From: an uncultured Dehalococcoidia bacterium
GTDB lineage: Bacteria; Chloroflexota; Dehalococcoidia; Lucifugimonadales; UBA3495
Length of the DNA: 64,000 nucleotides
NCBI GenBank assembly: GCA_958295765.1
Contig: CATQHB010000002.1
Location: 2,840,091-2,904,090, forward strand
Direction: 5' to 3'
Each line of letters opens with the position of its first letter. The first letter of the stretch is position 1. The notes below the pieces were generated by a model. The model did not search any database and was not told the DNA's origin. It worked only from the letters and a program-made list of their open reading frames with translations. The position numbers and the translations under genes were made by a program. Below, piece after piece: positions 35,245 through 43,520 of the stretch.

Positions 35245-36528
35245 ATGGCAAATGGACATGGAAACTCTGGAGGTTGCGGCTGCGGCTGTTGGTTCATACT
35301 GGCTCTCCTGGCGTTAGCCGGCGTTGCGATTTACTTCGCGGCGTATCGCTCTGCCGACTTTCCCGGCGCTAACCCAATTCGCGCTGCGGTCAGCGCCGGC
35401 CAGGACCTCTATGGTCAATTTCAGGAAACTGATATTGTGGCCGAAACAACGGGTTTCCATGATACTGAGGATGAGAAGCGGGCGTTTGCAAATCCGGCTC
35501 AGCGACACCTGGAACTGAAACAACTGATGCTGGAACTCACTAACCGGCATCGAGCAGCCATTGGAGCGCCGCCGGTCAGGTTAGGCGCTAACACCGCCGC
35601 CCAGTTGCACGCCGAAACGTTACTGGCCGGCTGTTACAGCAGTCATTGGGATCAATGGGGACTCAAGCCTAACCACCGTTACACCCTCACCGGCGGCACG
35701 GGGGCAGACGGCGAAAACATCAGCGGCGCCAGTTATTGTATCAAACCCCACGAAAACTACGCGGCCATTAGTTCAATGGAGGACGCAGTTGCCGAGACGG
35801 TGGACGGGTGGATGGAAAGCCCGGGGCACCGGCGCAATCTACTGAACCCGGCGCATACCGTTCTCAACGCAGGCATTGCCCACGACCGGTTTAACCAGGT
35901 AATGGTTCAGCAATTCGCCGCAGACTACGTTACTTATACCGTGCGGCCTGACATTGACTCCGACGGTATCCTGAGGCTGAAAGGGACAGTATCCGGGGCA
36001 ACCCTGGACATCGGAAGGACCGCCAACGTCCAGATTAGCTATGATCCGCCACCGATGTCCCTCACGCGCGGTCAGTTGGGCTACACCTACTCCCTTTGCA
36101 ACCCGATAAACGTTGCCTATTTAGTAGAGCAGCCGCGTGGGGGCAGTTTCTACGCCAGTCCGGCGGTGAAACAAGAGACTTTCTACCGCCGCTGTATCGA
36201 CCCTTTTCAGACTGATCCCAACCAACCGGCAGCCAACAGCAACGCTGAAGCAAACCGTATCTGGGCAGAGGCCAAGGCAGACAGCGCCTCCGAATCGTCG
36301 GTTACGACTGAAGTGGTTCGCGTTATTGCCGAACGCATGGACTTGTTAGACGACGGCATGAACATCCGGGCCGACCTCACGCCGATACTGCGCGAGCACG
36401 GCCCCGGCATCTATACCGTAATCCTATGGGGCCGCCCCCGGCACTTGGCAGAACCGGAGCCTATCTCAGAACAAGCCATTTTCTGGCTTACGGAGACGCC
36501 GGCCGACAGCCCCTACGCCGGGCGTTGA
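35245..36528 (+). CDS. Membrane-anchored CAP/SCP-domain protein
   Basis: 427 residues. N-terminal CGCGCW then one membrane helix (FILALLALAGVAIYFAA), so the rest is predicted extracytoplasmic. CAP domain: ELTNRHRAAIGAPPVRLGAN, AAQLHAETLLAGCYSSHWD (putative His and Glu of the CAP cavity), GENISGASYC, VDGWMESPGHRRNLLNP, NAGIAHD. The C-terminal about 180 residues are an unassigned beta-rich part. CAP proteins are secreted and often interact with lipids or act as proteases; role unknown. Confidence 0.85.
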   Translation: MANGHGNSGGCGCGCWFILALLALAGVAIYFAAYRSADFPGANPIRAAVSAGQDLYGQFQETDIVAETTGFHDTEDEKRAFANPAQRHLELKQLMLELTNRHRAAIGAPPVRLGANTAAQLHAETLLAGCYSSHWDQWGLKPNHRYTLTGGTGADGENISGASYCIKPHENYAAISSMEDAVAETVDGWMESPGHRRNLLNPAHTVLNAGIAHDRFNQVMVQQFAADYVTYTVRPDIDSDGILRLKGTVSGATLDIGRTANVQISYDPPPMSLTRGQLGYTYSLCNPINVAYLVEQPRGGSFYASPAVKQETFYRRCIDPFQTDPNQPAANSNAEANRIWAEAKADSASESSVTTEVVRVIAERMDLLDDGMNIRADLTPILREHGPGIYTVILWGRPRHLAEPEPISEQAIFWLTETPADSPYAGR

Positions 36529-36558
36529 TGCCCCGGCAAACAGCAGGAAACTCCTGAC

Positions 36559-37280
36559 CTATCCCTGCCCCCGGCTCTTTACCGCTACCACCAGGCCGGC
36601 GGCGGAGAGTAGGCCGCTGAGGGCCAGCAGGAGCATTATGCTGATGGTCAGGGTTTGGCCGGCGCTGCGGCGTTTGTCCTGGGTCGCGGTGGCGCGGTCG
36701 GCGGTGGCGCTGAGCAGGCTGTCCAGAGGCTGCATTATGCGGGCCTTTTCCCGGTGATATTCGGGGCCGTGGAGGGTCTGGCGGGCCTCCGCCAGTTCCG
36801 CCGGGGTCTGGGCTTGCAGGGCTTGCGCCTCCAGTTCCGCCAGGAGGTTGGAGTTTTCCTCGGATTGGCGCAGGAGGGCGAATTCGGCGTCGGTGAAGCC
36901 GGCTTGCCGGGCCAGGTCGTCAAAGGACACGGCCGGGGTGCCGGCCCGGGGCCGCTGTCCACCGTCCACGACGAAGTCCCAATAGACCCGGAAGTATTCA
37001 GCCGGGCGCGGCGCGGCGCCGTTGCGGATGTCCAGAATTTCCAGGAAGTAGTCCCGATATATCGGGTCGCCGGTGACGGAGTAGAGGCGGGCCATGCGGG
37101 TCAGGTCGTCAGAGGTCTGGCGGAAACCGTCGGCCACCTGGTAGGTCTGAAAGCGGGCGTGTCGGCGGCGGCGACGGCGGTCTGGTTGCGGAGGAACTGC
37201 CAGAAAAGCAGCAATGCGACCACCGCCAACAGCAGGGATAGGGCGAACAGGGCAGCCTGAAGTTTGACGCTGGGGGGCAT
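36559..37280 (-). pseudogene. Broken two-helix sensor-type membrane protein
   Basis: From the ATG at 37280 the frame encodes a membrane helix (LQAALFALSLLLAVVALLLF) and NQTAVAAADTPAF, then breaks near 37150. One base must be added to continue into QTYQVADGFRQTSDDLTRMA and RLYSVTGDPIYRDYFLEILD, a domain typical of sensors of adenylate cyclases or histidine kinases. The frame ends just after a second helix (ISIMLLLALSGLLSAAGLVV) with no HAMP or catalytic domain. So it is both frameshifted and truncated. Confidence 0.7.
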
Positions 37281-37424
37281 TGTGAACCTGCCCTTTGGGA
37301 GTTGACGGAAGGGACGGCCAAGGGGCGGTGGGCCGCCGCGGATTACCCAATGCGGGCCAATCGGCCCCGGAGAAAACTGACTGAAATGTTCGGCCAGTAT
37401 AGCACAATACCGGGGCGGTAGCGG

Positions 37425-37535
37425 GCCAGGGCAACACCCCCTCACTAGCATAATCCACCAGTGCCCGCTGGGTGGCGGACCGGGCAAATACGTTGGTTTC
37501 TTTGGCCGATTCTCCCATCAAGCCGATGCGCCAGG
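37425..37535 (-). pseudogene. Relic of the aminotransferase 3' end
   Basis: Matches the last part of the gene at 39380-40603 (GESAKETNVFA.., ..RALVDYAxxGVLP) with internal deletions. It abuts the glcF relic at a CCCGG shared by both parents. Together they form a chimeric scar in the gap 37281-37645. Confidence 0.75.
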
Positions 37536-37638
37536 CCCGGCGGTATGCTGCAAATAGAGCCGGGCCGGAACGCCGCCGGGGAAGGCATAAGGTAAGGCAG
37601 GTAGTGGATTTATTGAGGGAGGCTGGTGGGGGTTAAAG
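37536..37638 (+). pseudogene. Relic of the glcF 3' end
   Basis: GGTATGCTGCAAATAGAGC ... GGGGGTTAAAGAG parallels 34087-34194, the end of glcF including its stop, with scattered substitutions and small deletions. No open frame. Confidence 0.75.
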
Positions 37639-37645
37639 AGCAAGG

Positions 37646-38152
37646 TTAGGCCGAGTCAGGTATTTGGGCCGGGTCAATGGAGAGCAGGGTTTCCCGAAAT
37701 AAATCAAGGACGATGTGGCCGGTCTCATAAAAATCTTTAACGTCCCGAAAGGTAATGGTTGGCACGTCTCTATGAGCAACGTCGCGTCGATGTGTCATTA
37801 TATTGCCATAGGACGTTATTGAACGTTTATTCTCAATAGACTCAGTAGCTCTAGTATGGAAGGCATCCCGGTACTCGTCGCCGAATTCCTTCAGCCGATC
37901 TGCCAGTCTGTGGTATTGAACGCCGCGTCCTCCTGCCCTAATGACTGCATTAAAACGCTCTCGGTAAGCGACAGTTTCGATTGAAGAACGTTTTTCTCCA
38001 ATGATGGTTTCTATCATCTGCTCAAATTCGGCGTAAACTCTGACCAATACGGCATAGGCGAGCAGGGTATCAACTTCGGTGGAAATAGCCCCGGTGGACT
38101 CCAAGTGGTCTTGACAGACTGCTACCAATCGGTCAATTTCCTGAATTCGCAC
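37646..38152 (-). CDS. HEPN-domain protein (RiboL-PSP/MAE_28990-like) of a DUF262 pair
   Basis: 168 residues from GTG 38152, eight bases after the DUF262 stop. All-helical, with the HEPN Rx4H motif in THRRDVAHRD (residues about 121-130) and an N-terminal helix AYAVLVRVYAEFEQMIETII typical of MAE_28990/MAE_18760-type HEPN nucleases. HEPN proteins of this class are usually RNases in toxin-antitoxin or antiphage systems. The tight operon with DUF262 is a recurrent pairing. Activity inferred from motif only. Confidence 0.75.
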   Translation of the reverse strand: MRIQEIDRLVAVCQDHLESTGAISTEVDTLLAYAVLVRVYAEFEQMIETIIGEKRSSIETVAYRERFNAVIRAGGRGVQYHRLADRLKEFGDEYRDAFHTRATESIENKRSITSYGNIMTHRRDVAHRDVPTITFRDVKDFYETGHIVLDLFRETLLSIDPAQIPDSA

Positions 38153-38160
38153 GGGAAGGC

Positions 38161-39285
38161 TTAACCGAACAAGACCGTCTTGGCTTTTTCTATACGATCT
38201 CGAACAACGTTTGCTTCCGTTGTACCCCCACTGATTCCGTTTAGGAAGGTTTGGTCCCTCTTCAGGTCATCGTAGCGCGCGTTAATATCTGAGGGAATTC
38301 GTTCCAGGTTTTCCGAAAAAGCCACCATCACAGCGTCTAACGCCGCTACATTCAAGGCAGAGCGAAGATGGAAGGGTTTTTCTCCCAGCGCTTTCAACAC
38401 CTGAGTGCAGGTGGTTTGGAATACCCACTCGCTTTGCGCCAACACTTCCGGATAGGCATACCGATTTTTTACCATAAACCGGGATAGGAAATCCTTCATT
38501 GGCCTACGGTAATCGGAAATATCCCTCAGGGCAAAAAAACGCACTAACAGTTCTATATCCCGCTTGCGACTATCTTCGGTCGGTTTCCCGAGAATTTTGC
38601 GCCACTCCGGGTTTTGATTGAGCCTGGCCAAGGACTTGACAAAACTACCGCCATAGACACAGTTACGAATCTCCTGGTTGGCAAGCAAAGTCCCACCGGT
38701 GTTCAGGCGCTCGAAAATATGATACATACTTGTATCATCATCCGGGTCTATCTGTTGCACCACAAAAGCCCGGAGCACCGAGTTTTTGAACCTTCGCTGG
38801 TCTGCTCCCCCGAGGTCAGCAAAGGTCTTTCCCGCGAATCGGCTGCTCTCGTTCAGCCCGATGAGCTGGAATACCTTTCGGTTACCCCGAGCATCTTCGC
38901 TGAAATATCCTTCCAGGAAATAGAAAATACTCTTCAACCGCTGTTGCCCGTCAATCACCAGAAGCTTTTGAGACTCACGCTCGGTATATACAAACACTGG
39001 CGGGACGGGCAACCCCACCAAGAAAGACTCGATCAATTTGCTTGACTGGGCTAGTTTCCAAACGAAGCCGCGCTGGAAATCCGGGATATTAAAATCTTCG
39101 GAAAGCCACTTCTGATGCAAGACCTCCAATGTGAAGTCAGCGGGATAGGCCGATATTTGGTAATCGGCCGGCGCGCTGGTATAGTCATCACCTTCAGACG
39201 TTACTGGCTCCAACTCCAAATCTGAAGAAGTAACGCTCGCCCGCTCAAAATCGAGACGGGCATCGTCGCTTTCCGTTACAAACAT
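38161..39285 (-). CDS. DUF262 (GmrS/SspE-N-like) ParB-fold NTPase
   Basis: 374 residues. DUF262 hallmarks: FNIPDFQRGFVWKLAQSSKL, SFLVGLPVPPVFVY, the (I/V)DGQQR motif in LLVIDGQQRLKSI, and ERLNTGGTLLANQEIRN. In GmrSD and SspE this domain hydrolyses NTP and is fused to a DUF1524 HNH nuclease; here no HNH domain follows and a separate HEPN gene takes that place. An acidic N-terminal 55 residues (ESDDARLDFERASVTSSDLE) precede the domain. Likely sensor/NTPase part of a two-gene defence or abortive-infection system (inference). Confidence 0.85.
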   Translation of the reverse strand: MFVTESDDARLDFERASVTSSDLELEPVTSEGDDYTSAPADYQISAYPADFTLEVLHQKWLSEDFNIPDFQRGFVWKLAQSSKLIESFLVGLPVPPVFVYTERESQKLLVIDGQQRLKSIFYFLEGYFSEDARGNRKVFQLIGLNESSRFAGKTFADLGGADQRRFKNSVLRAFVVQQIDPDDDTSMYHIFERLNTGGTLLANQEIRNCVYGGSFVKSLARLNQNPEWRKILGKPTEDSRKRDIELLVRFFALRDISDYRRPMKDFLSRFMVKNRYAYPEVLAQSEWVFQTTCTQVLKALGEKPFHLRSALNVAALDAVMVAFSENLERIPSDINARYDDLKRDQTFLNGISGGTTEANVVRDRIEKAKTVLFG

Positions 39286-39379
39286 TTCCGAAACTCCATT
39301 AAGGAAATGATGGCTTTAACATTCCCCGGTGTATGCCATATAGGGAAGTATAACATTGGCAGATATACCATTCCACTTG

Positions 39380-40603
39380 CTACGGCAACACCCCCCCGTC
39401 AGCATAATCCACCAGCGCCCGTTGGGCGGCGGAGAGGCTGGCGCCGCTGGCTACCTCGTAGCCCAGGGTGGGCAGGATTTGCTCCAGGGCCGACAGCAGG
39501 GCGAATACGTTGGTTTCTTTGGCCGATTCTCCCATCAGGCCGATGCGCCAGGCCCGGCCCCGCACCTGGCCCAGGCCGCCGCCAATCTCGATGTTGTAAT
39601 CCGCCAGCAACCGCTGCCGCACTACGGCGTCCTCAATACCCTCAGGAATCAGGGCGGTGGTTAGGGGGTTGAGCCGGTAGCCGGCCGCCGCCAGCAGGCC
39701 GATGCCCATAGCCTCCAGGCCTGCCCGCAGCGCCGCAGCGACCCGGGCGTGGCGCCGGATGCGGTTCTCGATACCCTCCTCCAGCAGCATCCGCAGCGAC
39801 TCCCGCAGGGCGTAGGTCATCGATATGGGCGTGGTATGGTGATAGGCGCGGGTCTGGTTCCAGTAGCTTTCCAGGTCCTTCAGGTTGAAGTAAAAGCTCT
39901 GCACCGGGGTGGCGCGGCGGTTGATTACCTGCATCGCCCGGGGGCCAAAGCTGATCGGCGCCAACCCCGGCGGCGCGCCCAGGCACTTCTGAGTGCCGCT
40001 GTAGCACACATCCAGGTCCCACTCATCCATCCGCAAATCGTGGCCGCCCAGGGACGTTACCGCATCCACCACAATCAGGGCGTTATGGCGGTGCGCCAGG
40101 TTGACGATTTCCGGCAGCGGGGTCAGGATTCCGGTGGAAGTCTCTCCGTGAACCACGCCCACCGCCTTGACGTTGGCGTGCCGCTCCAGCGCATCGGCCA
40201 GCGCCGGCAGGGCCACCGGCTGACCCCACTCAAAGTCCAGGATGATGGTTTGGGCGCCGCAGCGTTGGGCGATGTCGGCCAGGCGGTCGCCAAAGAAACC
40301 GTTGCGGCAGATGATGATGGCGTCCCCCGGCTCCAGGAGGTTGACGCAGGCCGCCTCCATCGCCCCGGTGCCGGTGGAGGATAGGGGGACGGTCATAAAG
40401 TTTTCGGTGCGATAGACCTGCCGCAGCATCTCGCAAACGTCGTCCATCACCCGAAAGAACTGAGGGTCCAGGTGGCCCAGGAGGGGCAAAGTCATGGCCT
40501 GGAGCACCCGGGGATGCACCGAACTGGGGCCGGGGCCGAGCAGGATGCGCTGGGGCGGGCTGAACTCGTCAAGGTAGGTGGGGGTGGGGATGGTATTAGT
40601 CAA
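39380..40603 (-). CDS. Class V aminotransferase, alanine/serine-glyoxylate type
   Basis: 407 residues, PLP-dependent. RILLGPGPSSVHPRVLQAM, SSTGTGAMEAACVNLLEPGD, VVDAVTSLGGHDLRMDEWDL, and the PLP lysine in CYSGTQKCLGAPPGLAP are typical of alanine-glyoxylate/serine-glyoxylate aminotransferases. It would convert glyoxylate to glycine, which fits the glycolate oxidase genes 5 kb to the left. C-terminal end exists as a relic at 37425-37535. Confidence 0.9.
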   Translation of the reverse strand: MTNTIPTPTYLDEFSPPQRILLGPGPSSVHPRVLQAMTLPLLGHLDPQFFRVMDDVCEMLRQVYRTENFMTVPLSSTGTGAMEAACVNLLEPGDAIIICRNGFFGDRLADIAQRCGAQTIILDFEWGQPVALPALADALERHANVKAVGVVHGETSTGILTPLPEIVNLAHRHNALIVVDAVTSLGGHDLRMDEWDLDVCYSGTQKCLGAPPGLAPISFGPRAMQVINRRATPVQSFYFNLKDLESYWNQTRAYHHTTPISMTYALRESLRMLLEEGIENRIRRHARVAAALRAGLEAMGIGLLAAAGYRLNPLTTALIPEGIEDAVVRQRLLADYNIEIGGGLGQVRGRAWRIGLMGESAKETNVFALLSALEQILPTLGYEVASGASLSAAQRALVDYADGGVLP

Positions 40604-40722
40604 ACCTGGTTCTCCTTTGGGGGGTTGGGGGTGGGCCGGACGCTTATCTTATTATAAACGGGGAGAATTGCCAAACCCGCCGTTGGCCGGATAGTTTGAC
40701 TGGTACACCGATTCAATTTATT

Positions 40723-40940
40723 GGTATTCTCAACACGAGTTGGTGTTCTGGCCGGAATACTCCAATGGCCGGTAGGGGTTGGTTTGTAACCCGCCCAGGT
40801 TCCGGTGCAGGGATGTGTGGATACGATGGATCCGTTATCCAAATGATTCTGCCGTTACGGGCCGGGCGGGTTATAAACCCGTCCCCACAACCCAATGGAG
40901 CCGGGCCGGGCAAGGAACACCAACACCTGTTGAGAATACC
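40723..40940. repeat. Full-length MITE-like element, family A
   Basis: Terminal inverted repeats GGTATTCTCAAC ... GTTGAGAATACC, then GTTGGTGTTCTGGCC / GGGCAAGGAACACCAAC, then inner GGTTTGTAACCC and GGGTTATAAACCC palindromes. The middle (GATACGATGGATCCGTTA..) is the reverse complement of the one at 27405-27622. It fills the gap 40604-41069, which has no gene. Confidence 0.85.
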
Positions 40941-41069
40941 AATCTATTTCTATACCCACTGACAGCAGGGCCTTGAAGTTTATGCCGGGCGGCAGTTATA
41001 TTCCTTTCGGCGTTTGCAGGACAAGAACATTATGAGCAGTTTAGTCCTGCGGGAGTTTTTGTATCAGGT

Positions 41070-42209
41070 ATGACTGCTGACCATTTCCCTCCTGCCACCA
41101 CCAACTCTACCTGGCCCGGAGCTGAACCGGCCGGGCAAGGGCGGCTGGGCTTGGCGTCCGACCAGGAGGCAGCTCAGGGGGCGGCCAACAAGCTGATTCA
41201 GGGAGAAAACCTGACCGCCTTGCGCGCCCTGCTGGATAATTACCGGGGGCGCGTGTCGCTCATTTACATTGACCCGCCCTTTGCCACCAACGGGGAGTAC
41301 CGGGTGGGCGCTACCCGCACCGGAACCGTCAGCAGCAGCCCCGCCGATACCCTGGCCTATGCCGATACCCTGGTGGGCGCCGAGTTTCTGGACTTTCTGA
41401 GGGAGCGGCTGGTTCTGTTGCGCGAACTGCTGGCCGACAACGGGTCAATCTACCTGCATATCGACTACAAAATCGGCCACTACGTGAAAGTCCTGATGGA
41501 CGAGGTGTTTGGACAAAGGAACTTCCGCAACGACATCACCCGGATCAAGTGCAACCCCAAGAACTTCCCCCGCAAAGGCTACGGCAACGTCAAAGACCTG
41601 ATACTTTTCTACTCCAAGTCGGGCAACGTCATTTGGAATGACCCGCAGGTTCCCCTGTCCGAGGCGGACAAGGAACGGCTGTTTCGCAAGGTGGACGCTG
41701 ACGGCCGCCGCTACACTACCATCCCCCTGCACGCTCCGGGAGAAACGGTAAATGGCAGCACCGGCCAGGCGTGGCGGGGGCTGCTGCCGCCCCGGGGCCG
41801 CCACTGGCGCAGCGAGCCGGCCGTGCTGGAGGAACTGGATCGGCAGGGGCTGATTGAGTGGTCGGCCAACCGAGTTCCCCGCAAAAAGATATTCGCCGAC
41901 GAAAAGACCACGCGGCGGATGCAGGATATTTGGGAGTTCAAGGATCCCCCGTATCCCGTCTATCCTACGCAGAAAAACCTGGAGTTGCTGCAATTCATCA
42001 TTGCCACCTCCTCTAACGCCGGGGATTTGGTGCTGGACTGCTTTTGCGGTTCCGGTACAACCTTGCTGGCGGCCCAATCAATGAACCGCCGCTGGATCGG
42101 CATTGACGACTCGGAACCGGCCATAGCGGTGGCCCGGAAAAGGCTGGTGGAAATGCCCGGCAGCCTGTTCTCAGCAACGGGGTATGAGTTCCTGCGGGTT
42201 GACGTTTAA
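41070..42209 (+). CDS. DNA methyltransferase, N4-cytosine/N6-adenine beta-type
   Basis: 379 residues. Motif IV IDPPFATN, then a long variable target-recognition region, motif I near the C-terminus (LVLDCFCGSGTTLLAAQSMN) and the final NRRWIGIDDSEPAIAVARKR: order IV ... I is the beta class of amino-methyltransferases, as in Mod-type and Caulobacter-like orphan enzymes. No restriction nuclease is adjacent. Convergent with the next methyltransferase, 25 bp between stops. Confidence 0.9.
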   Translation: MTADHFPPATTNSTWPGAEPAGQGRLGLASDQEAAQGAANKLIQGENLTALRALLDNYRGRVSLIYIDPPFATNGEYRVGATRTGTVSSSPADTLAYADTLVGAEFLDFLRERLVLLRELLADNGSIYLHIDYKIGHYVKVLMDEVFGQRNFRNDITRIKCNPKNFPRKGYGNVKDLILFYSKSGNVIWNDPQVPLSEADKERLFRKVDADGRRYTTIPLHAPGETVNGSTGQAWRGLLPPRGRHWRSEPAVLEELDRQGLIEWSANRVPRKKIFADEKTTRRMQDIWEFKDPPYPVYPTQKNLELLQFIIATSSNAGDLVLDCFCGSGTTLLAAQSMNRRWIGIDDSEPAIAVARKRLVEMPGSLFSATGYEFLRVDV

Positions 42210-42234
42210 GCCCCTCCCTCTCCGCCCTACTCCA

Positions 42235-43410
42235 TCACTTCCTTTCCACCAGGAACAGGCTCTCCGTTACGTGAATGGGCCGGTTGCGAAGGTTGCGCGC
42301 TCCCCGGAAAGTGTTGTAGGGGACTTCCAGGGAGTCAACAACGCCAATCTCTAGGAGCATGGATTGCATATATTCCGGGCTGAGGAAACCTTCGTTGTTA
42401 AAGGAAATCAGGAGAAAGGGGGCGTCAATGTTCTCCAGCAAATCCCGGAGCAACTCCGGGGCCTGGGCGCGGACGTTATACCCGGAACGCCGCCAGTCGT
42501 TGGGTATGCCGGATACCCGGCTGACGTTTTCCGGCCTTTGGTAGTTGACCAGCAGGTTGAGCATAAAGTAGTTGGAGCCGTAGGGATGCTGGTTATAGGG
42601 CGGGTCGATATAGGCCAAGTCCAGGCCCTTTACCTGCCGGGCAACGGCGTTGGCATCGCCTTGCAAGACGCGGCAATCTCTCTCAAAGTTGCTGAGCACG
42701 GGAGTTTCCAGCTTGATTTTCCCCTTGATGCGGCTTAAAGCATCCAGCCCGGTGCCCCCGTATTGGCCGACGCCGGTGCGGCGGTTCTTGTAAAACCCCT
42801 TGAACACGCCGGCCGTGTTGGAGTGTACGGACGCCGCGCTCAGGAGAGGCCCCAGGAGCAAGTCGCGAAAGGTGGCCGGATAATCGTCAATCAGACGCCG
42901 GTAATTATCCAGACGGCGGGCATTTTTGCGGGTGTAAAACACCCGGTCGTCTTTCCTGATGTTCTGTTCGTCCTGCGGCGAATAAAGCTCCTCAATGAAC
43001 CCGGCGCCCCGGAACGGCATGGCGGCAACTCTGGCGTTCAGTTCGTCGGCTATCGCGGTCAGGGCGGTGAAGTCCACCGAACTTTTGTTGCTCAGGTAGC
43101 ACCGGGCAATCAGGCTGGCGTAATCCTCCAGGTCATTGCAAATCAGCAACTCGGCGTGGGCTTTCAGAAAACGGGATACCACCCCCGAACCACTGAAAGG
43201 GTCAAAGATGGCAAGCCGTTCCTTGCCCAGCCGCTCTTTTACGGTCTCGACGGCCTTGCCAATCTGACCAAGCAACGCCCGCTTGTTGCCGATGTAGGTG
43301 ATGAGTTGACGGGACAAGTAATCGGGGTTCTCGGCCATAGCCGCCGTCCGCCCCAACTCAAACTGATGCCCGTCGGGAGGCAAATCCCCCGGTCGCTGCT
43401 CAATAACCAC
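42235..43410 (-). CDS. D12-class N6-adenine DNA methyltransferase
   Basis: 391 residues from GTG 43410; ATG 43338 (MAENPDYLSRQLI) is an equally possible start. Dam/D12-like: RQLITYIGNKRALLGQI (SAM-binding N-terminus), IFDPFSGSGVVSRFLKA (motif I) and AYIDPPYNQHPYGSNY (motif IV DPPY). C-terminal motif PFLLISFNNEGFLS. Such stand-alone enzymes may protect against a restriction enzyme elsewhere or act epigenetically. Recognition site unknown. Confidence 0.9.
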   Translation of the reverse strand: MVIEQRPGDLPPDGHQFELGRTAAMAENPDYLSRQLITYIGNKRALLGQIGKAVETVKERLGKERLAIFDPFSGSGVVSRFLKAHAELLICNDLEDYASLIARCYLSNKSSVDFTALTAIADELNARVAAMPFRGAGFIEELYSPQDEQNIRKDDRVFYTRKNARRLDNYRRLIDDYPATFRDLLLGPLLSAASVHSNTAGVFKGFYKNRRTGVGQYGGTGLDALSRIKGKIKLETPVLSNFERDCRVLQGDANAVARQVKGLDLAYIDPPYNQHPYGSNYFMLNLLVNYQRPENVSRVSGIPNDWRRSGYNVRAQAPELLRDLLENIDAPFLLISFNNEGFLSPEYMQSMLLEIGVVDSLEVPYNTFRGARNLRNRPIHVTESLFLVERK

Positions 43411-43520
43411 TGATGTTACTCACAAGCTCACAATACAAGGTGGATGGCGTTCATCTTTCCCCACGAAGGCGCAGCGTGAAATCCACCCGCTGCGCCTCCG
43501 CATATCCCCGTTTGCCCCCC

